Of a stretch of 64,000 nt of DNA, positions 46,169 through 56,974 are shown one piece after another. The stretch's first letter is position 1; the number at the start of each line of letters is the position of its first letter. The notes below the pieces were generated by a model. That model did no database searches. It was not told the origin of the DNA and worked only from the letters and a program-made list of their open reading frames with translations. The translations under genes and the position numbers were made by a program. The DNA is from Aricia agestis (taxonomy: Eukaryota; Arthropoda; Insecta; Lepidoptera; Lycaenidae), in assembly GCF_905147365.1 (NCBI RefSeq), contig NC_056423.1, positions 5,994,501 through 6,058,500 on the forward strand, in the 5' to 3' direction.

Positions 46169-48185
46169 GTCGCCGTACGTGACGCTGGGCGCGGTGCGCT
46201 ACTCCGTCCGCCGCGCCCCGCCGCCGCGCGCCTGTCCCTGCCGCTGCTGCTCCGAGGAGGCGGTGGCGGCGTGTCTCGGCCGGGCCAAGCCCGATCGACG
46301 CACGCTGGAGCGCCTGCAGCGCCGCCTGGGCCGGGGCGCGCGCGAGGAGCGGCCCTCGCGCCACCAGCGACTGCGCGACCTCACCGAGCGGCTGCTGCCG
46401 CGCTCGCAGCCCGCGCCCGCCTCGCCGCCACCTCCGCCACCGCCCCCACCGCCGCCGCCGCTGCCGCCGCCGCACACGGCGCCCGTGCTGCCGCCGGTGC
46501 CGCCGCCGCGCTTGCGGCACCGGCACAGCCCGACGCGGGGCCTGTCCGTCGACAGGTACGACGACTTCGACGCCGACAACATCACGCTCGTCCGGGTGGA
46601 ACCGCGATCCATAGTGGGGTCTTACGCGCAAAAGACTATACCGTACAGGAGCGCGTCGTTCTCGCAGGGCGACTTCGCCCAGGACAAGCACTACCGGCGG
46701 AAGCCGCCCTCGATTTTCGATTTCGGTAAACGCGTCGCGAAAAAGGACGATGAGGTGCAGCGAGCGTCCCTCGGGGCCACCGAGGAGAACGTCACGGAGG
46801 GCGGGTCGGTAGCGTCGGTGGACTCCGCGGTCGGCTCCGACGAGGGCCTGTTGGTGAACGCAGCGCCGGCGTCGCGCACGCAGCCGCCGGAGACGGCGCA
46901 CAAGCAGCTCAGCGCGCGCTCGCTGACGCACCCACTGCCGCGGCGCGCGCCGCCCGTGCGCGAGGAGGGGCCGACGGAGGCCGGCGGCAGCCTCCCGGCG
47001 CTGATGACCGCGCGCGTACTCCACGAGCTTCGCGAGGAGAGCGACGGCTCGCAGGCGGACAGTGCGCAGGCGCACAGCGAGGGGACCTCCCCCGTCGAGC
47101 CCACCCAACCTTTCGCCTTCCCGCCGCTCCCCGATCCCCCGCCGAACGCGTGCGCTAACGTGGACTGCGAGTGCTCGAATCTGCCCGCCTGCGAGACGTC
47201 GAGCGACGAGCTCGACCAGTCGATCCCGGTTCCGGTGTATGAGTGTATAGTGAAACAGTGGTCGAAAGAGTTACCTTCGGACGATACCCCGCGCTCGGAC
47301 GCCGCGTCCGACGCGTCGCTAGATCGGGACAAGGAGGACGAGACGATAACGAGCGAGCAGGTCGCGAGTTTACTCGCCGCCGTGCAGAACCCCTGCACGC
47401 CGGCCCCGGTCTGCGCGAGGGAGCGCCGGAGGCCGCTGGACAAGACCAAGAGACGGAAAGGGATCTACATAACGACCGCGAGCGACGACGGGGGCGAGGA
47501 GGATCCGCCCTCGGTGAACGGATGCAAACGAGAGAGCAGCGACGCCTCCCTGTCGGACATGCGGCTCTCCGCGGAGGCCCGGACATCGTCGCTGCTCGGA
47601 GAGAAGTCGGACGACTCGTGCACCAACGGGCCGCCGAGCCCGAGCGAGTCCACCACCAACTCGCTGCGAGAGAGGCTGGCCGAGGAGCTGGCGTCGAGAC
47701 GGGCCATGTTCTGCCAGCAGAGCTCCGACGAGAGGGACGACGAGGTGTACCGGGTCCGACGAAAGTACGGCGTCGTGTCGCGCGGGGACTCGCCCTCGGA
47801 GCCGGAGAGCGACCCGTGCTCGCGCGACCGGACGGCGTCCCCGTCGCCCTTCAGCCCGGACTCGTCGGACGTGGAAGCGAGGAGAAGCGTCGCGCGGGCC
47901 CCTTTCGGCCGGAACCTGGAGGCGCCGTGCAGCCGGGCGGCCGACGTGGGGCGCAGGAGCTTCTCCGACGCGACGGTGCCGAGCAGGAAGATCAGTGCGA
48001 GTGCAGTGCCCAGTGCTACTCGAACCCGCGGCCCCACCCACGTGCGGGCCACGTCGTCTCCGTCCAAGCTGGCCGGCGTGAAGCCGGGTACGGACCTGCT
48101 GGCGGAGCTCCTTAGGGGCAGCTCCGAGGCGCTGTCCAACTCCTCGACGTTCGACAACGTCATCCTGACCCTACACCAGCATAAC
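46169..48185 (+). CDS. Large GC-rich coding exon, unrecognised Pro/Ser/Arg-rich protein
   Basis: Open for 672 codons between a CAG acceptor and an excellent donor CATAAC|GTAAGT (phase 0). No in-frame ATG precedes the conserved-looking part, so it must be an internal exon; a GTG at 46179 is not a likely start. The order is: a basic, Cys-containing N terminus (ACPCRCC); polyproline runs at roughly residues 84-100; a motif KTIPYRSASFSQGDFAQ with RRKPPSIFDFGKR; an acidic/serine-rich middle; a basic KTKRRKGIYITTASDD; RRKYGVVSRGDSPSEPESD; and a C end LLAELLRGSSEALSNSSTFD before LHQHN. Mostly disordered, suggesting a scaffold or cytoskeletal/signalling adaptor, but I do not recognise the family. Third positions are almost all G or C. 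The 3' exons are outside or unseen. Confidence 0.85.
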
Positions 48186-48811
48186 GTAAGTAGCTTTTGT
48201 TTGTGTTTTAAGTTTTCAGTGCCAATTTCACTAACGATCGACAAGGCTAATTCATGAAATGTAATTTTACCCTCGCGTTCTTTTAATTACTTATTTTTGA
48301 AAAACATCGCATACTATTTTGACAATCTCCTAACATTGGTGAAATTGGGACTAAATATCATATTTCGTGTTCTCGCAGTTTTTCCCTAGATTTAGTTAAA
48401 GTTTTCATAAAGTACCAAGCAACAATCCGAGATATTTGCAAACAAAATCCCTCTCAATGTCGGCCGCATATAACCGACTTCCACCAATGCCGCTGAGGCG
48501 CTGACTCATGCTCCACGAATACAAAAATGTTAAGGGCAAGCAACACTAATTAATATAGCTTCCGTTATAAATTACACGGAATTTGGAATTCAGACAGAAA
48601 GAGGAGACAGTTTAACAAAAAGTGAGGCCGGCTGTTTATGCTTTACTATGCTGCTATTCCTCTTTCTGATGTGTGGATAGTAATACTGATGCCACAATTA
48701 CACCTACCGAGTAGAATGGCGAGACAGTGCGAACAGACAATTTGATCGGCCGAGAGCATACTTACTAAACATACCGAGTGCTCAGCCGAGGGCATTTGTT
48801 TCGCCACACTA
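48186..48811 (+). other. Start of downstream intron
   Basis: After the donor the composition falls back to AT-rich. 48680-48800 (ACCGAGTAGAATGGCGAGAC) resembles a sequence near 27960-28050 and may be a repeat end. Confidence 0.5.
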
Positions 48812-49075
48812 CTTTTTTTATGAAATAAGGGGGCAAACGAGCAAACGCGTCACCTGATGGAAAGCAACTTCCGTCGCCCATGGACACTCGCAGCATCAGA
48901 AGAGCTGCAAGTGCGTTGCCGGCCTTTCAAGAGGGAATAGGGTAATACGGGAGGGTAGGGAAGGGAAGGGAATAGGGGTGGGTAGGGAAGGGAATAGAGT
49001 AGGGGATTGGGCCTCCGGTAAACTCACTCGGCGAAACACAGCGCAAGCGCTGTTTCACGCCGGTTTTCTGTGAGA
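48812..49075 (+). repeat. Dispersed repeat R2 copy
   Basis: Complete left unit, a medium G-rich array, and the right unit as far as CGCCGGTTTTCTGTGAGA. Confidence 0.72.
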
Positions 49076-49682
49076 CTGCTTGGTGTAATCAAGGCAGCTA
49101 AATAGCATTTACTATCCACACATCAAAAAGAAGAAAGTAACAATTTTGATTGAAAACAGTAGTATTGAATGCAGTAGAATCGTTATTGCATAAAATACTA
49201 CGACGAAGTCAAATCCCAAACCCCCAAATAATCCCAAATTTATCCCCAAAATCAAAATATCTAGGATTAAAACCTATGATATGGTCAAACAGAAGTCACA
49301 AAACTGCATATTATTAAAGTTCGTTTCTCGACTCGCATCGTGGTTTCGCTTATAGCATTAAGCTCCATAAGCTCGTTTCCGAAAGCCCGCAGTATTATTG
49401 CAGATAAGCTCTGCGGCACGAGCTTTGTCGAGTCTAGCTTTTGATAGCTTTTGACGGCCTGCGAATATGATTTTAAGCTTCCATTTCGGCGAAAGCTGTA
49501 TCTGCATGTAAAAATTGTTTACGTAATTTGTAAATAGATTAATATACTTTGAATCTAGTTTAAAGAACAAAATGTCTTCTTACTAATCAAATATCTACAC
49601 TGGTACAAAGATACAGTTACACAATGTATATGTCTGATGCGTTAGTAAAGTGGCTTCACAGGCAAGAACAAAACATGACCAG
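49076..49682. other. Unassigned sequence
   Basis: No gene or repeat recognised. Confidence 0.35.
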
Positions 49683-49828
49683 ACAACCTCTGTGGCTCAG
49701 TGGGTGGGCTGTCGGTAGCTCAAGCCGGGGGTCGCGGGTTCGAATTCCGCCGACGAAACAAAAGTTTTCAAAGTTCATGGGTCATGGGTGTGTATTAAAT
49801 ATATTGTGTATCATATACTAAAAATCTT

Positions 49829-51494
49829 GACTCGACCGTGCCTGGTGGCCGATGGTGCTATTAAAACTAAAAAATCGAGGGTGTTACTGCAATATTTATT
49901 CTATAATACATTCTTACTTTTCTAACGGTCAAACTAAGCTTCGTCTAGGACATTGTACACATGTCAAAGATTTAACGTGCGGCTGCCCTCAAGGATCGGT
50001 AATTTCGCCTAAATTATGGAACATCGGATTCGACGATTTGTTAAGTCTTCCACTTCCACCGCTTTGTATACTAGTTGGTTACGCCGATGACGGGTTTCTT
50101 ATCGTTCAAGCAAACTCGCGTTCCGAAATTGAGTCTAAAGCCAACAGTAGTCTTAATTTAATATCTGACTGGGGTAAGCGTAATCGTCTGAAATTCGCCG
50201 CGCAAAAAACTTACCAAATTCTTTTAAAAGGTTCCCTTATATCTTCCCCTAGCATTAAACTTGACAATATTAACGTTAAACGCAAACAGTCGCTCTGTTA
50301 TCTTGGTTTTTACTTAGAAAATAAATTTACATTTTTAGAACATATAATTCAAACCGGTGAGAAAGCGAAACGCAACTTTTACTCCTTTACCAAAATATCT
50401 ACTTCGACATGGGGCCTTTCATTCAAAACCCTAAAATTAATTTACACTGCTACTTACCTTGGTAGCATTTGCTACGGGGCCCCCGTGTGGGCCGACAGAG
50501 CAACTATCGGCGCGGCTCGTCGCAAGTTGCTACAAAGCCAACGTCTTGCTCTTATATTCTTGTGCAAAGCTTACAGAACCACAAGCACCGAAGCCTTGCC
50601 CGTGTTAGCCAGAGTTTTACCCGTTGACCTTGAGATTCAGCGTCGTGCGACAATGTACTATCATAACAAAAACATTGACAACCCGTTCTTTTTAAGCGCT
50701 CGCGATAAAAATAAAATAGCAAGATTGTTTGAACCTTTAGAAAACTCTTTGCAAAGCCTAATCTCCGAATGGCAGACGCGTTGGGACTGTTCCACCAAAG
50801 GGCAACATCTTTATAATTTTTTCCCTAATATTCGTGAACGACTATCCAAACATTGGATGGATATTGATCACTGCGTTTCTCAATTCCTGACCGGTCATGG
50901 AAATTTTAAGGCCAAACTCTACGGATTTAATCTGGTAGCATCACCCATGTGCGAGTGCTCGACCGAAGGCAACATGTTTGAACAAACAGCTCATCATGTT
51001 CTCTGGGAGTGCAGTCTCTGGCAGGACGAAAGAACTACAATGCTAAACAACCTACTCTGCACATCTGGTGTCGCATACTACGGTGATCTCGTGGACAGCG
51101 CTAGGAACTTCCGTGCCTTCAAGCGTTTTTGTCACAATTACTATTGGCAACAGTCTAACACAATAAATTAATTTAGCTGTAGCATAGTAGTCACTATTAT
51201 TATTAACGTTAAATTCCCGTGGTGCTTCTCCCCTTCAGTTCTTTGACTTTCGGTCACTGCAACTTTGTGCTGTCTCCCGCTTTATATTGGGGAGGGAATC
51301 TGGAATTCTTCCTACTCCTCCTATTTTTTTCTGATTAATTTCGTTGCGGGTCCCAAGACAGCTTTAGCATGTCCCTCGGGCTCCCTGAGATCATATCAAA
51401 GGGTTTTCGTGGTTGGATGCCGCTGTCGATCCTGGCGACACAGGAGATACAGTGGTGGGAATGTGTGGTGGGCCAAAGCCCGTTTAAAAAAAAA
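49829..51494 (+). mobile_element. 5'-truncated R1-like non-LTR retrotransposon
   Basis: Exactly flanked by the 14-base duplication ATACTAAAAATCTT (49815-49828 and 51495-51508) and ending in an A run. The 5' junction falls inside the reverse-transcriptase coding region, the usual outcome of incomplete reverse transcription. The 3' UTR is about 310 bases. Confidence 0.88.
49831..51171 (+). CDS. C-terminal part of LINE ORF2 (reverse transcriptase)
   Basis: Open without interruption from the junction: LDRAWWP, then the ATG at 49852. It has the GCPQGSVISPKLWN palm/finger motif (residues 44-57 from that Met) and the catalytic YADD at 77-80 (50080-50091). A thumb-type region with CYLGFYLENKFTF follows. 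Near the C end is a Cys/His cluster (MCECS through HHVLWECSLW), as in R1-clade ORF2. The endonuclease, the first catalytic Asp of the polymerase and ORF1 are missing, so it cannot work alone. The lack of stops suggests a recent insertion. Confidence 0.85.
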   Translation, partial: LDRAWWPMVLLKLKNRGCYCNIYSIIHSYFSNGQTKLRLGHCTHVKDLTCGCPQGSVISPKLWNIGFDDLLSLPLPPLCILVGYADDGFLIVQANSRSEIESKANSSLNLISDWGKRNRLKFAAQKTYQILLKGSLISSPSIKLDNINVKRKQSLCYLGFYLENKFTFLEHIIQTGEKAKRNFYSFTKISTSTWGLSFKTLKLIYTATYLGSICYGAPVWADRATIGAARRKLLQSQRLALIFLCKAYRTTSTEALPVLARVLPVDLEIQRRATMYYHNKNIDNPFFLSARDKNKIARLFEPLENSLQSLISEWQTRWDCSTKGQHLYNFFPNIRERLSKHWMDIDHCVSQFLTGHGNFKAKLYGFNLVASPMCECSTEGNMFEQTAHHVLWECSLWQDERTTMLNNLLCTSGVAYYGDLVDSARNFRAFKRFCHNYYWQQSNTIN

Positions 51495-51677
51495 ATACTA
51501 AAAATCTTAAAAGTATTAAATATATTTCCGTTGTCTGGTACCCGTAACACAAGTCCTTCAGGTACTTAGCACGGGGCCAGACAGACGTGGTGTGAAGCGT
51601 CCATAGATATTATTATTATTCTGTAAATTCAGAGTAATCATCTAAATACAAAGCTAATTGTATCCTTTTATTCATAA

Positions 51678-51928
51678 CTAGCGACCCGCCCCGGCTTCGC
51701 ATCGGGTATAAAATATATAGCCACTGAAAAAATGATTAGAATCGATTCAGCAGTTTTGACTTGTATTCAATTCATTATTACTACCCGTGGCCCGCATTGG
51801 TCGGTACCTATAACCTTCCTCTTGAATCACTCTTATTGTTAAAGAAAACCGCATCAAAATCCGTTGCGTAGTTTTAAAGATTTAATCTGGGGACAAACTA
51901 GGGAGGGTTTTATGATATTATGTATAGA
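51678..51928 (-). mobile_element. Non-autonomous Helitron
   Basis: On the minus strand starts TCTATACATAATATCATAAA and ends GAAGCCGGGGCGGGTCGCTAG-like before T. It abuts the left end of the next MITE. Confidence 0.65.
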
Positions 51929-52232
51929 AGTTAATATCACTAGGTATATTAATAGAGAAACAAAGGCCTGAGCAAGCGAGATGTCACTATCAGTAACACT
52001 GCGTGGTAAAAAGAGACGTGTGATACATGACAGATGAACTCTTTTTTTGACGTCCAGTCGGCACTTATCGGCACGTTGACAATTTAATCTCAACTATTAT
52101 AACTATATAATAAGTGTAGGTATACGTACCTACACACAGATGTAAATTTTTACACACAGACGTAAATCAATTTCGGTTTCGTTTGACAGCTGGAGATTGT
52201 TGCTGTATTCCGCTAGGTATATTAACTTTATG
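51929..52232. mobile_element. hAT-like MITE, family F1 copy 3
   Basis: The right end GGTATATTAACTTTATG is intact; the left end is rearranged (AGTTAATATCACTAGG) next to the Helitron. No clean target duplication remains. Confidence 0.65.
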
Positions 52233-52257
52233 CCTTTTATAAGACGTAAGGAACTGA

Positions 52258-52412
52258 TTATATAACCCGTGCGAGTTTTTTACGCCGGTTCTTCTCGGCG
52301 GGGTAGTTCTCGAACCGGCGCGGTGGTAGGCAACGTAGTTTCTTCGTTCGACTTTCAAAAAGTGTATCATGATACCCATTTTGAATAAAAAGATATTTTT
52401 TTTTTTATTTTT
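52258..52412 (+). repeat. LINE 3' end fragment
   Basis: CCCGTGCGAGTTTTTTACGC and AATAAAAAGATA then a T-rich tail, as at 14380-14527. Confidence 0.55.
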
Positions 52413-52986
52413 TTTTTTTATTTTATATACGGAATCATACAAAACATTGACATATAAACTGGCATATTGTTCGAGATTGGAACTACCATCACAATGGAAT
52501 GCAACAACGCAAAAATATTATTTATTCCCCGGTTCTCAACCTTCCCATCACCACTAACATCGTCGTAAAAGAGGTGATTTAAATATGATGCTGATGACAG
52601 ATTCATGTCGGAATTTATATCGAGATGTAGCGCTTTAGTTACCAAGGACAGTTGACTGACCAAGCATAATATGACTAGGCAATATTTTGTGTCACTACTT
52701 CGCATGCCAACCTTTTCATCAACATTTTCATCATCATCATCATCATCACCATCATGACCATCATCATCATCTATCTCGCGTGTTTTCCCAAACTACAGCC
52801 TACAGCATAAAATGCGCACGTCTGAAAGCGCCGTTAATCTCACTGAAACTGAGAACGGCTAAACAGATTTGGTTAATTTTTGTCTTGAAATATTTGTGGT
52901 AGTCCAGGGAAGGTTTATATTACAGGAGGAAAAGTGATACGAAGTTTACCTAGTCATCTTTACTATATATGACTCGGGAAACGGAA
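52413..52986. other. Unassigned, with an ATC microsatellite
   Basis: 52723-52772 is a CATCAT array; the His-rich frame across it is an artefact. Confidence 0.45.
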
Positions 52987-53049
52987 AGGTAAAGATTTTT
53001 TACGAATACTATAGATTCTATATTATAGTATTCATAAAAAATCTTTACC
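52987..53049. repeat. Hairpin with 27-bp stem, precursor-miRNA-like shape
   Basis: AGGTAAAGATTTTTTACGAA and 53023-53049 pair with one mismatch across a loop of about 9 bases. The whole fold is 63 bases. Shape only; no family recognised. Confidence 0.6.
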
Positions 53050-53497
53050 TACCATTCTACCAACAGTAATTCCTATATTTGGCAGCCCTCATCCATCTCC
53101 CAGCTTCTTCAAATCAGTTATCTCTTCAATCTTCATCAATTTACTCACATAAACAGACTGACAAACATGACTCACATTATATAGGTCAGTGGTCCGCGCC
53201 CCGTTTTTAGGTTACACCGTGGTCATGCACTATTTGTGCGCTTGTAAACAAATAAACATCGTTATCGGCACAGCTACACTGAATGGACGAGGGTAAATTA
53301 AAGAACTCATTAATTATGAAATTGGGCGGAAATTAGTGAGATTTTATGAGTAAGTAATTTGAATTATATTTTGCTGTATAATACCTGTGTAAATACCTGT
53401 AAGTATATAATTTAATATAAAAATAATATACATAGATTATATTACACCCCATTCTTAATTATTACAATTACAATTTTTTGTTTCTTTAAAAAAAAAA
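53050..53497. other. Unassigned; hAT-like end at 53178
   Basis: CAGTGGTCCGCGCCCC looks like a hAT terminus without a visible partner. Confidence 0.35.
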
Positions 53498-53766
53498 TGA
53501 TGATGGAAAGCAACTTCCGGCGCCCATGGACTGCAAGTGCGTTGCCGGCCTTTTAAGAGGGAATAGGGTAATAGGGGAGGGTAGGGAAGGGAAGGGAATA
53601 GGGGAGGGTAGAGAAAGCAATAGGGTAGGGGATTGGGCCTCCGGTAAACTCACTCACTCGGAGAAACACAGCGCAAGCGCTGTTTCACGCCGGCTTTCTG
53701 TGAGAACGTGGTATTTCTCCGGTCGAGCCAGCCCATTCGTGCCGTAGCATGGCTCTCCCACGTATA
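53498..53766 (+). repeat. Dispersed repeat R2 copy, internally deleted
   Basis: TGATGGAAAGCAACTTCC, then a gap in the left unit (CGCAGCATCAGAAG missing), a G-rich array, and a full right end to GCTCTCCCACGTA. Confidence 0.7.
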
Positions 53767-54480
53767 AAATTTGGTATTCACGATATAATGTGATATTTCC
53801 TAAAACACTTTCACATTATTCCGTTTTGAAGATAAAATTAATGTTTTTAACGAATTAAACGACCGGTTTGGGATTTTTTTTTTAATTATAGCGATCCAAA
53901 ATCTAATAATAATAATTAATTAATGATACGATTTAGATATTTGTATCTCGTTTCTACAATTTTGAGATAAGATAAAATAGACCACCTAAGTAATAAGTAT
54001 ACAATTTACAACCTAAAATAACCTTTAAACCTTTCTAAGAAAACAAAACACAATTATTTTTATTTAAGTTAAATAAATCTCAGTATATTCGTATAAATAA
54101 AATTTTAATTAAAATCGGTTATAACGACTGCCACTACATGACATTCCACTAATCATTTATGACGGTCGTAACCATACTTATGTGTCAAAACGCTTCATAA
54201 AGATCATTGTTTGACACCTAAATCTTGCATCAGTACTTAATATCGTAAGAAATTCAGAGTAAATATTGTGATTATTGTTATTGAAGGTTCGTTGTCTTTC
54301 ATTATCGTCGTTTTACCTGATTAATTATGATTTGTAAAGTACTTGTAGTATCGTGTCGTTATAAAAAGTTTTCACCATTTCTGCTTGGAATATCAGGGAC
54401 TTGTGTTAGAACTTAGATAGTCTACAATCTACATTAGAGACAGATACTATCAAAGAAATTCATCTATAGACATATTATGT
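53767..54480. other. Unassigned AT-rich sequence
   Basis: Nothing recognised. Confidence 0.4.
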
Positions 54481-54870
54481 CATACCTACGTCATTTGGTC
54501 GGATTATGTAGCCCAGTCGACAGACCCTATACCTAGCGGAATAAAGAAACAAAGGCCTGCGCAAGCGAGATGTCACTATCAGTAACACTGCGTGGTAAAA
54601 TGAGACGTGTGATACATGACAGATGAACTCTTTTTCTGACGTCCAGTCGGCACTTATCGGCACGTTGACTATTTAATCGCATAGAAAAATGCTTGTCTAA
54701 GTGTATACGTAGTACGTACAAATATTTTTACACACAGATGTAAATCAATTTCGGTTTCGTTTGACAGCTCGAGATTGTTGCTCTATTCCGCTAGGTATAT
54801 TAACTTTATGGACAGACCACGATTGCAAATTGACATCATCTGACTAAATAACGTATTTCTTCGATGGTAC
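54481..54870. repeat. Family A MITE relic carrying an F1 insertion
   Basis: ACGTCATTTGGTCGGATTAT on the left and TTCTTCGATGGTAC on the right belong to MITE family A. The F1 copy at 54527-54810 sits between them with its own duplication. Confidence 0.5.
54527..54810. mobile_element. hAT-like MITE, family F1 copy 4
   Basis: Left end shortened (CTATACCTAGCGG), right end GGTATATTAACTTTATG. Perfect 8-bp duplications GACAGACC at 54519-54526 and 54811-54818. Confidence 0.8.
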
Positions 54871-55315
54871 TTATAGTACCTACCTGCACCAGAGTATAAA
54901 TATATATGTAGATTGTAGCTCCACTACATAATACTCAAAAATATCCGCCATTTACTTAAATCCTTATCTAAAGCAATTAAAAATACTAGACACATTAAGT
55001 TTTATAGATAACTATAAAAAGATAGGTTTTTTGCCAAAAACTTCTTAGACGTGACGACACCGACAGTTTTAAAACGCACGTCATATTAACGCACTCAATA
55101 TATAAAAATAATATTGTTATAATAAACTCCGCTATTTCTGATATAGGTCGGGGGTAATAAGTTTTATTTCTGTCATCATTGTAATAAAGTGTTGCATTTA
55201 AACTCTTAATATAAGAGATCGATATTTTAACGTAAGTTTAAAACAAGAGCGCGTTATAATGCTACCAATCCGTTATTACTTATTTGTTTGCCAAATAATC
55301 CAAACTAATACTTAA
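54871..55315. other. Unassigned AT-rich sequence
   Basis: Nothing recognised. Confidence 0.35.
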
Positions 55316-55500
55316 AAAGTTTGTCTGTCTGTCTATCTGTTACCTCTTTACGTCCATTACGTCCATACCATACCGCTGAACCCATTTTGCTTGGTATTTA
55401 GATACTTTGAGTCCCGGGAAAGGACATGGGAAACTTTTTATCCTGGAAAACGTACGGTTCCCGCTCGACAATCGAATTTTGGTGCAATGGAGTTGTCAGT
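55316..55500 (+). mobile_element. Helitron-type fragment
   Basis: GTCTGTCTGTCTATCTG tract, CCGCTGAACCCATTTTGC and TTTGAGTCCCGGGAAAGGAC. Confidence 0.45.
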
Positions 55501-55547
55501 TTCATTAATTTGGTCGAAATACATACAATCTAATTTGATTACAGTTA

Positions 55548-56381
55548 GGCTGGTTTTATTGTTAAGCGTTTCGGCAGCGCCGTTGGAGCGCCGCGCGTTC
55601 GAAGATGTATGGGGGTAGTAGTTGCGTTTCTAAGTCGCGCGCTTGAGCAGCGCCGTTCGCCCGTATGTTCGTTACATCTTATGCCGGCTCTTGATATAGG
55701 CGAACGCGTTGGCCAACGCGTCTGCAGACGCGTTGGCCCAATGTGTAGAACGGGCGTTCGCGCGTTGGCCGTAGGTATTTAGACGTTGGCCGACGCATCT
55801 GCGAGCTTGCCGCGCGGGTCGGAAATGTCGGCAAAAGATCAAAGGACATTTGTCGCAAGCTTCGCGCTCCATCCACACATAGGCCGCGCGATCAGTTTGC
55901 CCGGAGTTATAATTATGATAATTATTATAATATGTAATAATTTTTGTATGTAATAATTTAATAAATAATAAGTAGGTAATAAAATAATTACTTATATTAT
56001 TTTAATATTATAAAATATTATGTAAAAGTGAGTTTATTTCTTTGTTTGTTACGTTTTCTCGCCTTTTATTTATTTATTTCCAGAATACTCTTTAAAAACT
56101 TTTTCTTGTCCACATTTACAAAGTAATTATAAGCTGTGAATAAATAAACAGCTGCAGCTGTTAGCGACTAAACATCCATTTTGAATCCGTCCGCACATTG
56201 GCGCGATCCAAAGCATACTGAACGACCTTCCTATGTGTGGATTACTCACAAACGCCGTTGCAAGCGCACTGCCAACGCGTCTGCAGACGCGTTGGCCAAC
56301 GCGTTCGCCTATATCAAGAGCCGGCATTAGAACGCGCGCGCTCCAACGGCGCTGCCGAAACGCTTAACAATAAAACCAGCC
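55548..56381. mobile_element. 834-bp fold-back element with nested palindromes
   Basis: Outer arms GGCTGGTTTTATTGTTAAGC and GCTTAACAATAAAACCAGCC run about 43 bp and are flanked by TTA on both sides. Further in, GCCGGCTCTTGATATAGGCG (55683) is mirrored at 56308-56327. Each side carries the self-palindrome CCAACGCGTCTGCAGACGCG. The 3-bp duplication suggests PIF/Harbinger. The short frames inside are incidental. Confidence 0.75.
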
Positions 56382-56384
56382 TTA

Positions 56385-56974
56385 AAGTATTCGAATTACC
56401 TTCCGACCTTGACAGTGGACGTAAAAAAATACTACACTTGTATAGCTGAGGAGCTTCTAGTTTCTACTAATCTATTTTTTACTACTACTTATTACTACTA
56501 GGAATAAGGAATCTACGTCTGAATCTGAGAAGACAGGAAGGAAGTGACGAGACGATGTTTATCTGGCAGATTCTGACTACAGTTCATTTATATCCAGAGG
56601 GCGAAACTTTTGCAATTAGTTGGAAATTCAAAAGTAACTACTTACTTGATAATCTATGAAAATAGTTATATTCTCTTTCTCACAGTTTTATAAAGCAAGG
56701 AAACATTGTTAAATGGCTATTGTGTCTTCATACTTGAAGTCCAATTTCATGCTGTTTAAATTACGAATTTTTCGCTTTATGATTTTTTTTTTCATTTATT
56801 GAAGTTAACAAACAGTAGCCATAGTACATAATTATAATCATATATATAAACAAAAACTTAGTTACTACGGAACCAACGATTTTAAATTGTTAGTAAATAA
56901 TATGTTGAATAATAATAATAGTCCTTCCATAGTCACCCAGTCCACTAGCACCTCACTCCCATAGCCTGGCATCA
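56385..56974. other. Unassigned sequence
   Basis: Nothing recognised. Confidence 0.35.

Larger units (their letters stand above)
49683..51620 (+). mobile_element. tRNA-derived SINE split by a LINE
   Basis: The head (TGGCTCAGTGG, then GGGTTCGAATTCCGC) is at 49683-49828. The body and ATT tail resume at 51495-51620. Removing the insertion restores a copy like 32032-32313. Confidence 0.82.

Noticed and set aside
46098..47108. Long minus-strand open frame (336 codons) and other frames over 46.1-48.2 kb
   Set aside because: Shadows of the GC-rich plus-strand exon. GC-rich DNA has few stops, and only the plus frame has matching splice sites and non-random motifs.
52687..52902. His-rich small protein
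   Set aside because: Comes from an ATC microsatellite.
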